Positions 37,086-46,121 are shown, numbered from the stretch's first letter. The stretch is 56,468 nt of DNA from Rubellimicrobium sp. (GCA_019454835.1 JACFNP010000018.1:1-56468), one strand, 5' to 3'. The notes: generated by a model not told the origin, from the sequence alone. Numbers and translations are program-made.

Positions 37086-38168
37086 ATGCCCAGGATCACC
37101 CCCCGCGCAGGCATCATGGACATTGCGCTCTACAAGGGCGGCGACAGTGCCCTGCCCGGCAAGGCCAGCATCACCAAGCTGTCCTCGAACGAGAACCCGC
37201 TCGGCACGCCCGACCCCGCGCGCGAGGCGTTCCAGCGCGCGGTTCACGAACTGAACCGCTATCCCGGCACCGACCACGCCGCCCTGCGCACCGCCATCGG
37301 CGAGACGCATGGCCTTGACCCTGCGCAGATCATCTGCGGCGCCGGTTCGGACGAGATCATCCACCTGCTCTGTCAGGCCTATGCCGGACCCAGGGACGAG
37401 GTGATCCATACCGAACACGGCTTCCTGATGTATCCGATCAGCGCCCGCGCCGCCGGGGCCAGGCCGGTGCAGGTCGCCGAACGGGATCGCCGGGTCGATG
37501 TGGACGCGGTGCTTGCCGCCTGCACCAAGCGCACCCGGCTGGTCTTCATCGCCAACCCCGCCAACCCGACCGGAACGATGCTGGACGCAGCCGATCTGCG
37601 CCGCCTTGCCGAAGGGCTGCCCGAGCGGGTGCTTCTGGTCCTCGACGGTGCCTATGCGGAATATGCCGGTGACTACGACGCGGGCGCCGCCCTGATCGCG
37701 CAGCGCGACAACGTCTTCATGACGCGGACATTTTCCAAGATCTACGGTCTGGGCGGGCTGCGCGTCGGCTGGGGTTACGGGCCGCAGGCCATCATCGACG
37801 TGCTGGGCCGCATCCGGGGGCCGTTCAATCTGGGCACCCCGCAGCTTGCCGCCGCCGAGGCTGCGGTGCGCGACCGCGACTGGGTCGCCCGCTGCCGGAC
37901 CGAGAACGCGAAATGGCGCGAATGGCTGACCGAGGCGCTGATCGCCATGGATGTGGCCGTCGACCGCTCGCAGGCAAATTTCATCCTCGCCCGCTTCCGC
38001 GACGAGGCCGAATCCATGGCCTGCGACGCCCATCTGCGCAACGAGGGCATCATCGTGCGCCGCGTCGGCAGCTACGGCCTGCCGAACTGCCTGCGCATCA
38101 CCGTGGGCGACGAGGCGTCCTGCCGCCGGGTTGCGCACGAGATCGGCGTCTTCAAGGGCCTGCGCTGA
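37086..38168 (+). CDS. hisC: Histidinol-phosphate/aromatic aminotransferase
   Basis: This 360-residue fold-type I PLP aminotransferase has [15 protein letters not shown] and PLP Lys218 in [16 protein letters not shown]. HisC makes histidinol phosphate and often also transaminates prephenate or aromatic keto acids. Here it is coupled to a cyclohexadienyl dehydrogenase gene by a TGATG overlap, so a share in tyrosine and phenylalanine synthesis is likely. GAGAGG precedes the ATG. Confidence 0.93.
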   Translation: MPRITPRAGIMDIALYKGGDSALPGKASITKLSSNENPLGTPDPAREAFQRAVHELNRYPGTDHAALRTAIGETHGLDPAQIICGAGSDEIIHLLCQAYAGPRDEVIHTEHGFLMYPISARAAGARPVQVAERDRRVDVDAVLAACTKRTRLVFIANPANPTGTMLDAADLRRLAEGLPERVLLVLDGAYAEYAGDYDAGAALIAQRDNVFMTRTFSKIYGLGGLRVGWGYGPQAIIDVLGRIRGPFNLGTPQLAAAEAAVRDRDWVARCRTENAKWREWLTEALIAMDVAVDRSQANFILARFRDEAESMACDAHLRNEGIIVRRVGSYGLPNCLRITVGDEASCRRVAHEIGVFKGLR

Positions 38169-39106
38169 TGGATGCGGCGCCCGCCAGCCAGCGGCTCTAC
38201 GAACGGGTCGCGCTCATCGGTCTGGGGCTGATCGCGGGGTCGATGGCCCATGCGATGCGCCGGGCGGGCATGACGAGCACGATCACCGGCCACGCCCGTT
38301 CCGCCGAAACGCGGGCGACGGCGCGCGAGATCGGGCTGGTCGACCGGGTCTATGACACGGCCGCCGAGGCGGTGGCCGGGGCCGATCTGGTCGTTCTGGC
38401 CGTGCCGGTCGGGGCCATGGCCGGGGTCATGGACGAGATCGCCCCGCATCTGGCGCCCGGCACGACGCTGACCGACGTGGGGTCGGTGAAACAGGCGGTC
38501 ATCGCCGCAGTCGCCCCGCATGTCCCCGAGGGTGTGCATTTCGTCCCCGCGCACCCGCTGGCCGGGACGGAACATTCGGGGCCGCGCTCGGGCTTTGCCA
38601 CGCTCTTCGACAACCGCTGGTGCATCATCGTCCCCGACGGCGCCGACCCCGAGGCGGTCGACCGCCTTGCGCGCTACTGGCGCGCGCTGGGGGCCGATGT
38701 CGACATGATGGACGCCGTGCACCACGATCTCGTGCTGGCGGTCACCAGCCACACGCCGCACCTGATCGCCTACACGATGGTCGGCGTCGCCGAACATCTG
38801 CGCCGGGTCTCGGATACCGAGATCATCAAGTATTCGGCCTCGGGCTTTCGGGACTTCACCCGCATCGCCGCCAGCGACCCGACCATGTGGCGCGACGTGT
38901 TCCTGACCAACCGCGAGGCGACGCTGGACGTGCTGGGGCGGTTCACCGAGGAACTGTTCGCCCTGCAACGCGCGATCCGCATGGGCGACGGCCAGATGCT
39001 GTTCGACTACTTCACCCGCACGCGGGCGATCCGCAAGGGCATCATCGAGGCCGGTCAGGACACCGCCGCACCCGACTTCGGACGCGGCGGCGGCGCGGGG
39101 GCATGA
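38168..39106 (+). CDS. tyrC: Prephenate/arogenate (cyclohexadienyl) dehydrogenase
   Basis: The 312-residue NAD(P) enzyme has a Rossmann motif ALIGLGLIAGSMA (about 14-26), TDVGSVKQAV, and catalytic PAHPLAGTEHSGP with the essential His. It turns prephenate or arogenate into the tyrosine precursor. The gene overlaps the hisC stop by one base and the next gene's start as ATGA, so three proteins are translationally linked. Confidence 0.95.
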   Translation: MDAAPASQRLYERVALIGLGLIAGSMAHAMRRAGMTSTITGHARSAETRATAREIGLVDRVYDTAAEAVAGADLVVLAVPVGAMAGVMDEIAPHLAPGTTLTDVGSVKQAVIAAVAPHVPEGVHFVPAHPLAGTEHSGPRSGFATLFDNRWCIIVPDGADPEAVDRLARYWRALGADVDMMDAVHHDLVLAVTSHTPHLIAYTMVGVAEHLRRVSDTEIIKYSASGFRDFTRIAASDPTMWRDVFLTNREATLDVLGRFTEELFALQRAIRMGDGQMLFDYFTRTRAIRKGIIEAGQDTAAPDFGRGGGAGA

Positions 39107-40272
39107 GGGCGCTGCGGACACGGGCGCTTCTCGCGGCGCTTCTTGCGGCGCTGGCCGGAGCCGCCGCGCCGGCCAGTGCCGCGCCCGGCCTGCGCCCCGA
39201 GGCGCGCCCCCTGCCCGAGGCGCCGCTGCGGCCGCTGTCGCGCGCCGATGCCGTGACGGCACATCTCGCCGCCACCGGGCTGCGCCCGCGCGCCCGCCCC
39301 CGCATCGGCACCGACGGCGGCACGCCGCTGCGCATCGCCGTGCTGCCCGCCCTTCAGGACCGGGGCGCGGGTGTCGACGCAACCGCACCGCTGGCCGTCC
39401 CCGAAGCGCTGCTCGCCGTGCGGTTCTCGAGCATGAGCGCCCCGTCCCCCGATGCCCGCCTCGCCCATGCCGAGCGGCTGATCGACGCCTTTTTCGCGCA
39501 GCCCCTGCCCGCTGCGCGCCCTGTCGCCGCCCCGGCGCTGCGCCCGCAGCCGCGCAGCGCGGCGGTCATGGCCTGGGCCGCAGCGGTGCAGGTGCCGGTG
39601 ATCGACACGCGCAACGCGCCGCCGTCGGTGCTGGCCGGACTCAGCCCGCTGGCGGTCGCCCGCGCGGTGCTGCCCGCGCAGCGCAGCGCCGATTTCGCGC
39701 GGGTGGTCGCGGCGGCAGCCCCCGCTCCGGCCGCACGGGGCAGCGCGCGCCCGCTCGTGCAGGGGTCGGGTCTGTGCGGTGTGGCGATCCTCTCGGGGCG
39801 CGCGCTGGGTCATGTGTCGGGGCCGGGCGCCTGCGGGGTCGAGGATGCGGTCGAGGTCCGTGCCGTGGGCGGCATCACGGTCTCGCCCGCCGTCACCGTC
39901 GACTGCCGCACCGCCACCGCCCTTGCCACCTGGGTCGAGCGCGTCGCCAACCCCGAGATCGGCAATCAGGGCGGCGGCATCGCCCGGATCGAGACGGCAG
40001 GCGGCTATTCCTGCCGGGGCCGCAACGGTCAGGCCGGGGCGCGGCTGTCCGAACATGCGAAGGGCCATGCCGTCGACATCATGGGCTTCGTGCTGCGCGA
40101 CGGCAGCCGCCTCACGGTGCTGGGCAACTGGGGCAACCGGGCGCTGCGCGCCATGCATCGCGGCGCCTGCGGCATCTTCGGCACGGTGCTGGGCCCCGAG
40201 GCGAACAGCTTTCACGCCAACCATTTCCACCTGGATACCGCCCGCTATCGCGCGGGGTCATATTGCCGCTAG
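39103..40272 (+). CDS. Extensin-like C-terminal domain protein
   Basis: The 389-residue exported protein has an Ala/Leu-rich signal peptide (MRALRTRALLAALLAALAGAAAPASA), a Pro/Ala/Arg-rich linker (about 27-210), and a C-terminal extensin-like domain (about 215-389). The C-terminal domain contains CGVAIL, VDCRTATALATWV, HAKGHAVDIMGF and ANHFHLDTARY. The His and Asp residues resemble those of metal-dependent peptidases of the DD-/LD-carboxypeptidase fold, so cell-wall processing is a fair inference. Its ATGA overlap with tyrC is unusual for proteins of unlike function. Confidence 0.87.
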   Translation: MRALRTRALLAALLAALAGAAAPASAAPGLRPEARPLPEAPLRPLSRADAVTAHLAATGLRPRARPRIGTDGGTPLRIAVLPALQDRGAGVDATAPLAVPEALLAVRFSSMSAPSPDARLAHAERLIDAFFAQPLPAARPVAAPALRPQPRSAAVMAWAAAVQVPVIDTRNAPPSVLAGLSPLAVARAVLPAQRSADFARVVAAAAPAPAARGSARPLVQGSGLCGVAILSGRALGHVSGPGACGVEDAVEVRAVGGITVSPAVTVDCRTATALATWVERVANPEIGNQGGGIARIETAGGYSCRGRNGQAGARLSEHAKGHAVDIMGFVLRDGSRLTVLGNWGNRALRAMHRGACGIFGTVLGPEANSFHANHFHLDTARYRAGSYCR

Positions 40273-40297
40273 GGTATCTTCCGTCGCCCGCAAACGC

Positions 40298-40385
40298 CGT
40301 CATTGCGAGGAGGCGAAGCCGACGCGGCAACCCCGATGTTGTATGTGAGCGGTCGAGGTTGCTTCGGCTGCGCCTCGCAATGACG
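40298..40385 (+). repeat. Intergenic hairpin repeat, copy 12
   Basis: Complete long-arm-first copy between convergent genes. The arm reads GACGCGGCAACC where others read GACGAAGCAACC. Confidence 0.92.
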
Positions 40386-40412
40386 GAGCACACCGGCTGC
40401 CCCGCGACGCAC

Positions 40413-41378
40413 CTAATCATGCAGGCGCGGCGCCTGGCCGAGCGGGACGAGGCCGCCCAGCAGCACCATCCCGCCCGACAGCACCAGCGGCGCGTTCAGC
40501 GTGGTGTCGCCGCTTGACGCAAGCCTGAGCAGATCCCCTGCCCGCTCGATATCCTCGGGCGCCACCAGCCCCGACCCGGCCAGCGCCGCCAGAAGCTGCG
40601 GCCAGTCGCGCAGCTCGAGCATAACCGAGCCTTGCGCGAACCCGCCCTCGTCCGCCGTCACCTCGCCGCGCAGCGCGACCGAGGCCGCTCCCCACGCGGC
40701 GCGCGCCTCGCGCAGGGTGACGCCCTCGACCCGCGACGGCCCGTTCAGCGCCAGCGGCCGGTCCAGCCGCAAAGTGGCATCGACGCGCAGCACCCCGGCC
40801 GAATCCGGCCCGCCCGCCAGCGCCGGAAGCGTCAGTTCCTGCAATTCGGCGAACAGTTCATAGCTGCCCGGCGCGGTCTCGCGTCCGGTCTCGTGCAGGG
40901 CGGCCAGCAGATGCGAGGCGCCCGCCCGCCAGCCCGCATCCGAGGCCAGCGTGACGAGATCGCTTTGCAGTATTACCGCCCGCAGCGGCAGGTCGGCAGC
41001 CACCCCGACCCGCGCCGAGCCGGTCAGCCCGTCGGCGTCCAGCACCAGCCGCTGGCCGGGCAGCGCGATGGCCTGTTCGCGCGGCCAGGTCACGATGACC
41101 TCGTTCGGGCGATAGCTCAGCGCGAAGGCGTTCAGCGCGGGAATCTCCCAGGTGACGCGCCGGTCGGGGTCGGCCAGGACAAGCGCCTCGAGCGTCGTGT
41201 CGATGCGCGAGGGAAAGCCCCGCGTGGCCAGATCGGCATAGTCCACCTGCCAGCCAGCGGCGCGCAGATCGGTGACGACCCGCTCGATCCCGCGCCCGGC
41301 GGCCTGCGCGGCGACGAACCACCACCCCGCCCAGAGCATGGCCAGCGCGACGACCGCCCCGGTCAGCGCCCGGATCAT
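40413..41378 (-). CDS. DUF2125 family protein
   Basis: The 321-residue protein starts with a membrane anchor or signal (MIRALTGAVVALAMLWAGWWFVAAQA). The rest is a beta-rich periplasmic domain (GFPSRIDTTLEALVLADPDRRVTWEIPALNAFALSYRPNEVIVTW), which matches the alphaproteobacterial DUF2125 family. Function is unknown; the fold resembles lipid-transfer proteins of the AsmA/DUF945 kind, but I cannot show that from sequence. It lies alone between two convergent and divergent neighbours. Confidence 0.82.
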   Translation of the reverse strand: MIRALTGAVVALAMLWAGWWFVAAQAAGRGIERVVTDLRAAGWQVDYADLATRGFPSRIDTTLEALVLADPDRRVTWEIPALNAFALSYRPNEVIVTWPREQAIALPGQRLVLDADGLTGSARVGVAADLPLRAVILQSDLVTLASDAGWRAGASHLLAALHETGRETAPGSYELFAELQELTLPALAGGPDSAGVLRVDATLRLDRPLALNGPSRVEGVTLREARAAWGAASVALRGEVTADEGGFAQGSVMLELRDWPQLLAALAGSGLVAPEDIERAGDLLRLASSGDTTLNAPLVLSGGMVLLGGLVPLGQAPRLHD

Positions 41379-41407
41379 GCGCGGCGCCTGCGGCAACGGG
41401 TGTCGCG

Positions 41408-41583
41408 CGGGGCAATCGCGCGAACGGCATGTTCCGTCATTGCGAGGAGCCGCAGGCGACGAAGCAACCCCGATGTTGCGCGCGGGGAGGTCGAGGTTGC
41501 TTCGGCTTGCGCCTCGCAATGACGGGGTTTGCGGGTAGCGATGCCGTAACAACCTGCGCAGGGCCGCTCGCCCGATTGCCCTG
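41408..41583 (+). mobile_element. 176-bp MITE-like element with target duplication (copy 13)
   Basis: The hairpin core is 41435-41524. The outer ends CGGGGCAATCGCGCGAAC (41408-41425) and GCTCGCCCGATTGCCCTG (41566-41583) are inverted repeats with three mismatches. A 9-bp direct repeat GGGTGTCGC lies at 41398-41406 and 41584-41592, as expected of a target-site duplication. No coding capacity. It fills most of the 397-bp gap between the DUF2125 gene and the ExbB-like gene; a weak promoter (TTCTGC/TATGGT, 41716-41743) lies in the rest. Confidence 0.82.
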
Positions 41584-41775
41584 GGGTGTCGCCGGTCGCC
41601 GCGCCGCGAAAACGGGGCCGTGCAATCTCGATCATCTCTGCCTCCACACCCGCTGATTATCCGCCGGACGCGGCCCCGGCCAGCCCCTTGTGACGAGTTG
41701 CGCGGCACAACCCCCTTCTGCGACGGACCGCATCTGCTATGGTGCGCCCGGAGCGACAGGCACAGGCAGACCCCG

Positions 41776-42939
41776 ATGGACGAAAAGGCGCAGGTGAAGG
41801 GCGCGGCCCTGTTCTCGCGGCCATGGCGGCAGATCGTGCTGATGCTGGTGGTGCTTGCCCTCGTCGCGGCGGGTGTCTGGTATGGTGCGCGCGTCATCCT
41901 GCGCATCTTCTTCGAGCACCGCTATCTGAACGGCGCGATCCTCGCGGTCTTTGTGCTTGGCGTGCTGTCCTGCTTCCGGCAGGTGGTGCAGCTTCTCAGT
42001 TCGGTGAAATGGATCGAGGGTTTCGTGGCCGCGCCACCCGGCGCCGCCGCCGAGGCGCCGTCGCTGCTGGCGCCGCTGGCGACGCTGCTGCGCTCGCGCG
42101 GGGCGCGGATGCAGCTTTCGTCGTCGTCGGCGCGCTCGATCCTCGACTCGGTCGCCAGTCGCATCGACGAGGACCGCGAGATCACCCGCTATCTGGCGAA
42201 CGTGCTGATCTTCATCGGCCTTCTGGGCACCTTCTACGGGCTGGCGACCACCGTGCCCGGCCTGGTCGAGACGATCCGCAGCCTCAACCCCACGGCGGAC
42301 GAAAGCGGCCTTGCGGTCTTTGCGCGCCTGCAGGCGGGGCTCGAGACCCAGCTTTCGGGCATGGGCACGGCGTTTTCATCCTCGCTCATGGGGCTGGCGG
42401 GATCGCTGATCGTCGGCCTGCTGGAACTGCTGGTCGGGCATGGCCAGAACCGCTTCTACCGCGAACTCGAGGAATGGCTGTCCTCGATCACCCGCGTCGG
42501 GCTGGGGTCCGAGGAAGGCGGCTCGGACCAGAGCCTGTTCGCGCAGGTCATCGACAACCTGGCCGAACAGATGGAGGCGCTGCAACTGATGTTCACCCAG
42601 TCGGACATCAGCCGCAGCCAGATCGACGAGCGCATGGGCGATCTTTCCGGCGCCATCACCCGGCTGGCCGAACGCATGGACGACCAGACCGGCACCAATG
42701 CCCTGAACCGCGTCGCCGACGGGCAGGAGCGGCTGATCGCGCTCATGTCGCGCGACGGCACCGGCGAGGGGCTGGACGCCGAGGCGCGGGCGCGGCTCCG
42801 CTCGATGGACGTGCAGCTTCTGCGCATCTACGAGGACATGTCCGCCGGGCGGCAGGAGATGATCGACGCCCTGCGCAGCGACATCGGCGCCCTGGTGCGC
42901 GCGCTGCGTGGCGGACGGCGCGAGGGTGCGGGCGAGTAG
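41776..42939 (+). CDS. MotA/TolQ/ExbB-like membrane protein
   Basis: The 387-residue protein has four membrane segments at about 18-41, 51-72, 137-160 and 196-222. It has the proton-channel signature of the family: IGLLGTFYGLATTVPG in the third helix, and SGMGTAFSSSLMGLAGSLIVG in the fourth, with conserved Gly, Thr and Ser. A large cytoplasmic loop (73-136) and a helical cytoplasmic tail (223-387, likely coiled coil near 265-320) follow. The MotB-like gene starts at the very next base after the stop. The pair should form a proton-driven stator-type complex, but it is not linked to flagellar or tol genes. Confidence 0.88.
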   Translation: MDEKAQVKGAALFSRPWRQIVLMLVVLALVAAGVWYGARVILRIFFEHRYLNGAILAVFVLGVLSCFRQVVQLLSSVKWIEGFVAAPPGAAAEAPSLLAPLATLLRSRGARMQLSSSSARSILDSVASRIDEDREITRYLANVLIFIGLLGTFYGLATTVPGLVETIRSLNPTADESGLAVFARLQAGLETQLSGMGTAFSSSLMGLAGSLIVGLLELLVGHGQNRFYRELEEWLSSITRVGLGSEEGGSDQSLFAQVIDNLAEQMEALQLMFTQSDISRSQIDERMGDLSGAITRLAERMDDQTGTNALNRVADGQERLIALMSRDGTGEGLDAEARARLRSMDVQLLRIYEDMSAGRQEMIDALRSDIGALVRALRGGRREGAGE

Positions 42940-45237
42940 ATGGCTCTGAGGCGGCGCAATCCGGGTTCCGTCGATGCCGTGGTCTGGCCCGGCTTCGTCG
43001 ATTCCATGACCAGCCTGCTTCTGGTGATGATGTTCGTCCTGACCATCTTCATCGTCGTGCAATATGTGCTGCGCGACATGATTACCGGGCAGGAGACCGA
43101 ACTCGACCGCCTCACCGCGCAGGTCACCAGCCTGACCGATGCGCTGGGTCTGGCCGAAACGCGCGAGGCCGGGCTGCAACGCCAGGTCGCCGTTCTGGGC
43201 GACGACCTCGCCGCCGCAGCCGGGCGGGCACAGGCACAGGATGCGCTGATCGCCGCGCTGACGCGCGAACGCGACGGGCAGGCGCAGGCGCTGGACGACG
43301 CGGGCGCGCGCATCACCGCCTTCGAGGCACAGGTGGCCGGGCTGCTGGCCGACCGCGACACCGACCGCGCGCAGATCGCCGCGCTGCAGGATGAGGGCGC
43401 GCGGCAGGTCTCGCAGGCCGAGGCGCTGAATCTTGCGCTGGCGCAGGCGCGCGAGGAAATCGACGCGGGCCTTGAGACCGCGCGGCTGGCGGCGGCGCGC
43501 GCCGATGCCCTGCAGGCGCTGGTCACGTCGCTGCAGGGCCGGATGGCGGACCGCGACGCCGCGATTTCCGACGCCGAGGCGCAACGCCTTGTCGATGCGG
43601 CGGCGGCAGAGGAGTTGCGCGCGCGCCTTCAGGATGCCGATGCGGAACTGACCGCGATGACGCTGGCGCTGGACCAACGCCGCACCGAGGCCGAGCGCAC
43701 GCTGACGCTTCTGGCCGCAGCCGAGGCCGCGCGCGGCGATCTGACCTTGCAGCTTGCCGCAGCGCTGGCGCAGGTGGATGCGTTGCAGGACGACGCCCGC
43801 ACCGGCGCGAACGAACGCCAGTCGCTGCTCTCGCGCCTGACCGAAGCACTGGCGGCACGGCAGGCCGCCGAGGCGCAGGCGCAGGACGCAGGCGATGCCG
43901 CCGCCGGGCTGGCCGACCGGGTCGCGGCATTGCAGGCGGCGCAGGCGGCGCTGACGGATCAGGTCGGCGGGTTGCAGGACGCGCTTGCGGCGGCGCAGGC
44001 CGGACACGACGATCTTGCCGCCCAGCTTGCCGCCGCGCTGGCCGCAGGGCAGGCCGGAGCCGACGATCTTGCCGCCGCGCGGGCTGCGCTGGCCGAGGCC
44101 ACCGCAGCCGCCGGGGCCGACCGCGCCGCGCTGGAAGAGCAGCTTGCCGCCGCGCTGGCCGCCCGCGCCGCCGCCGAAGCCGAGGGCCTGCGCCTGCAGA
44201 ACGCGCTGGCCGAGGCGGTGCTGGCCCGCGAGGCCGCCGCGCGGCAGGCCGACGCCCGCGACCGCGACCGGGCGCAGCTTGAAGCCGACCTCGCCGCCGC
44301 CATCCTTGCCCGTGAGACCGCCGAAGGGGCGCGCGACGCCGAGAGTGCCAGCCGCGCCGCGCTCGAGGACCGCCTCGCCGCCGCGCTGGCGGCGCGCGAC
44401 GATGCCGAGGCGGCGGCAGCGGACGAGGCCGCGCGGCAGGCGGCCTTGCTGGCCACCGCGCGCGACCGGCTGGCGCGGGAGCAGGCCCTTTCCAGCGACG
44501 CGCAGCTTCGGGTCCAGGCGCTGAACGAACAGGTCGCGGCCCTGCGCAGCCAGGTCGGCGGCCTGCAGGAATTGCTCGACGCCGCCGACGCCCGCGACAG
44601 CGAGAGGCATGTGCAGATCGAGAATCTGGGCAGCCAGCTCAACACCGCGCTGGCCCGCACCGCCGCCGCCGAGCGCCGCGCGGCGGACGAGGCCCGCCGC
44701 GCGCAGGCGCTGGCCGAGGCCGAGGAACGGCGCCAGCGCGAGGAAGCCCGGCGCCTTGCCGCCGAGGCCGAGAATCTCGAACATTACCGCTCGGAATTCT
44801 TCGGCCGCATCCGCGACGCGGTCGCGGGCCACGCGGGCATCCGCATCGAGGGCGACCGTTTCGTCTTTTCGTCCGAAGTGCTGTTCCCGCCCGGCTCCGC
44901 CGACCTGTCACCCGAAGGCCGGGGCGAGATCGACCAGGTCGCCGCCATCCTGCGCCAGATCGCCGCCGAAATCCCCGACGGCATCGACTGGATCCTGCGC
45001 GTCGACGGCCACACCGACGACGTGCCTTTGTCCGGGCTGGGGCAGTTCCGCGACAACTGGGAACTGAGCCAGGCCCGCGCCCTGTCGGTGGTGCGCTACA
45101 TGATCGCGAGCGACGGCATCCCGCCCGACCGCCTCGCCGCCAACGGCTTCGGCGAATTCCAGCCCCTCGACCCCGAGGACACCCCCGAGGCCCGCGCCCG
45201 CAACCGCCGCATCGAGATCAAGCTGACCGAGAGGTAG
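42940..45237 (+). CDS. MotB-like protein with long coiled coil and OmpA domain
   Basis: The 765-residue protein has one N-terminal membrane helix (about 19-43) with Asp21 in WPGFVDSMTSLLLV, the place of the proton-binding Asp of MotB. Then comes an exceptionally long Ala/Asp/Gln/Arg-rich coiled coil (about 50-610), and a C-terminal OmpA-type peptidoglycan-binding domain (about 615-765) with VDGHTDDVPL, NWELSQARALSVVRY and NRRIEIKLT. The coil could reach far across the periplasm, farther than flagellar MotB. Its gene follows the ExbB-like gene without a gap. Confidence 0.88.
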   Translation: MALRRRNPGSVDAVVWPGFVDSMTSLLLVMMFVLTIFIVVQYVLRDMITGQETELDRLTAQVTSLTDALGLAETREAGLQRQVAVLGDDLAAAAGRAQAQDALIAALTRERDGQAQALDDAGARITAFEAQVAGLLADRDTDRAQIAALQDEGARQVSQAEALNLALAQAREEIDAGLETARLAAARADALQALVTSLQGRMADRDAAISDAEAQRLVDAAAAEELRARLQDADAELTAMTLALDQRRTEAERTLTLLAAAEAARGDLTLQLAAALAQVDALQDDARTGANERQSLLSRLTEALAARQAAEAQAQDAGDAAAGLADRVAALQAAQAALTDQVGGLQDALAAAQAGHDDLAAQLAAALAAGQAGADDLAAARAALAEATAAAGADRAALEEQLAAALAARAAAEAEGLRLQNALAEAVLAREAAARQADARDRDRAQLEADLAAAILARETAEGARDAESASRAALEDRLAAALAARDDAEAAAADEAARQAALLATARDRLAREQALSSDAQLRVQALNEQVAALRSQVGGLQELLDAADARDSERHVQIENLGSQLNTALARTAAAERRAADEARRAQALAEAEERRQREEARRLAAEAENLEHYRSEFFGRIRDAVAGHAGIRIEGDRFVFSSEVLFPPGSADLSPEGRGEIDQVAAILRQIAAEIPDGIDWILRVDGHTDDVPLSGLGQFRDNWELSQARALSVVRYMIASDGIPPDRLAANGFGEFQPLDPEDTPEARARNRRIEIKLTER

Positions 45238-45251
45238 GGGGGGCGGGTCGC

Positions 45252-45427
45252 CAGGGCAATCGGGCGAACGGCATCTTTCGTCATTGCGAGGCGAAGCCGA
45301 AGCAATCCATGCCGGGCGCGAGGTCGCGGCATGGATTGCCACGTCGGCTTCGCCTCCTCGCAATGACGGGATTTTCAGGTGGCGACGCTGGTGCAATCCG
45401 CGCAGGGCAGTTCGCCCGATTGCCCTG
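45252..45427 (-). mobile_element. 176-bp MITE-like element, perfect 18-bp terminal repeats (copy 14)
   Basis: CAGGGCAATCGGGCGAAC (45252-45269) is exactly complementary to GTTCGCCCGATTGCCCTG (45410-45427). The core hairpin 45279-45368 sits 27 bp inside the left end, just as in the element at 41.4 kb, but in the opposite orientation and with a different inner stem (GCAATCCATGCC/GGCATGGATTGC). No clean target duplication is visible. Confidence 0.82.
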
Positions 45428-45444
45428 TGCGCGGTCCGCCGCGA

Positions 45445-45825
45445 TCATCCGGCCGCCTTCATGTGATACGGGGTCACGAGGCAATCCGCCGGGATATGCC
45501 ATTCGCGGCCGAGCTTGTGGATCATCCCCACCGTCAGGGCGCGGCGCCGGTTCAGCACCTCGGACGCCCGCGAGCGCGAACCCAGAAGCACCGCAAGATC
45601 GGCCTGGCTGCGTCCGGTCGTCTGCATGTGGGCGCGCAGCACCTCGACCGGATCAAGTCCCGGAATCGGGTGGTGGCGCGCCTCGTAGGCGTCGATCAGA
45701 TCGGCAAGAACGTCGAAGCGATCGGCCTCGGGCGTGCCGGGCCGGGGCGGGTCGTCGAAGCAGGGCGCGATTTCAGCCAGCGCCCAGTCGTAATCCTCGG
45801 CGGTGCGGATCGCTCGAATATCCAT
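45445..45825 (-). CDS. higA: HigA-type antitoxin
   Basis: The 126-residue protein has an N-terminal toxin-binding part (MDIRAIRTAEDYDWALAEI) and a C-terminal helix-turn-helix (about 72-118, TTGRSQADLAVLLGSRSRASEVLNRRRALT) of the XRE/HigA kind. Its start overlaps the toxin stop by one base (TGATG). It should neutralise HigB and repress the operon through the paired palindromes upstream. Confidence 0.9.
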   Translation of the reverse strand: MDIRAIRTAEDYDWALAEIAPCFDDPPRPGTPEADRFDVLADLIDAYEARHHPIPGLDPVEVLRAHMQTTGRSQADLAVLLGSRSRASEVLNRRRALTVGMIHKLGREWHIPADCLVTPYHMKAAG

Positions 45826-46121
45826 CAGATGGTCTCCGCGTTGATTCTGTCATATTCCTTGTGGGTGCCGACAAACTTGATCAGCCCCCGGCGGTACGGG
45901 TAGGCAAAATGCACGATCAGACGGAACTTGTTGCCGCCGATGTCGAATATGGCCCGGTTGTCGCCGACGAAATCAACGCCGGGGCCGAACGCCCTCTTTA
46001 CATCGGCAGGGCCGGTCCATTCTGCCGCCGAAGCGATGGCATACCACGCCAGCAACGGGGTTTCGGCCCGAGGCTCGCGTTGCCAGAATGCCCGAAGCGT
46101 CGCTCTGGCGATGATCTGCAC
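45825..46121 (-). CDS. higB: HigB-type mRNA interferase toxin
   Basis: The 98-residue product matches the HigB_toxin family: RATLRAFWQREP, WTGPADVKRAFG, then VGDNRAIFDIGGNKFRLIVHFAYPYRRGLIKFVGTHKEYDRI, with the basic residues and terminal His-x-x-Y-D of ribosome-dependent RNases. It starts with GTG 46121 after GAGAGG. Toxin before antitoxin is the usual higBA order. Confidence 0.93.
   Translation of the reverse strand: MQIIARATLRAFWQREPRAETPLLAWYAIASAAEWTGPADVKRAFGPGVDFVGDNRAIFDIGGNKFRLIVHFAYPYRRGLIKFVGTHKEYDRINAETI

Noticed and set aside
41776-45237. The MotA/MotB-like pair as flagellar stators or as a Zorya defence system
   Set aside because: No flagellar genes are near, and the other Zorya genes (zorC, zorD or zorE) are absent; the long coil is on the periplasmic subunit, unlike ZorB.
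45243-45436. A target duplication at the 45.3 kb element
   Set aside because: The flanks GCGGGTCGC and TGCGCGGTC do not match cleanly at the element ends; I claim a duplication only for the 41.4 kb copy.
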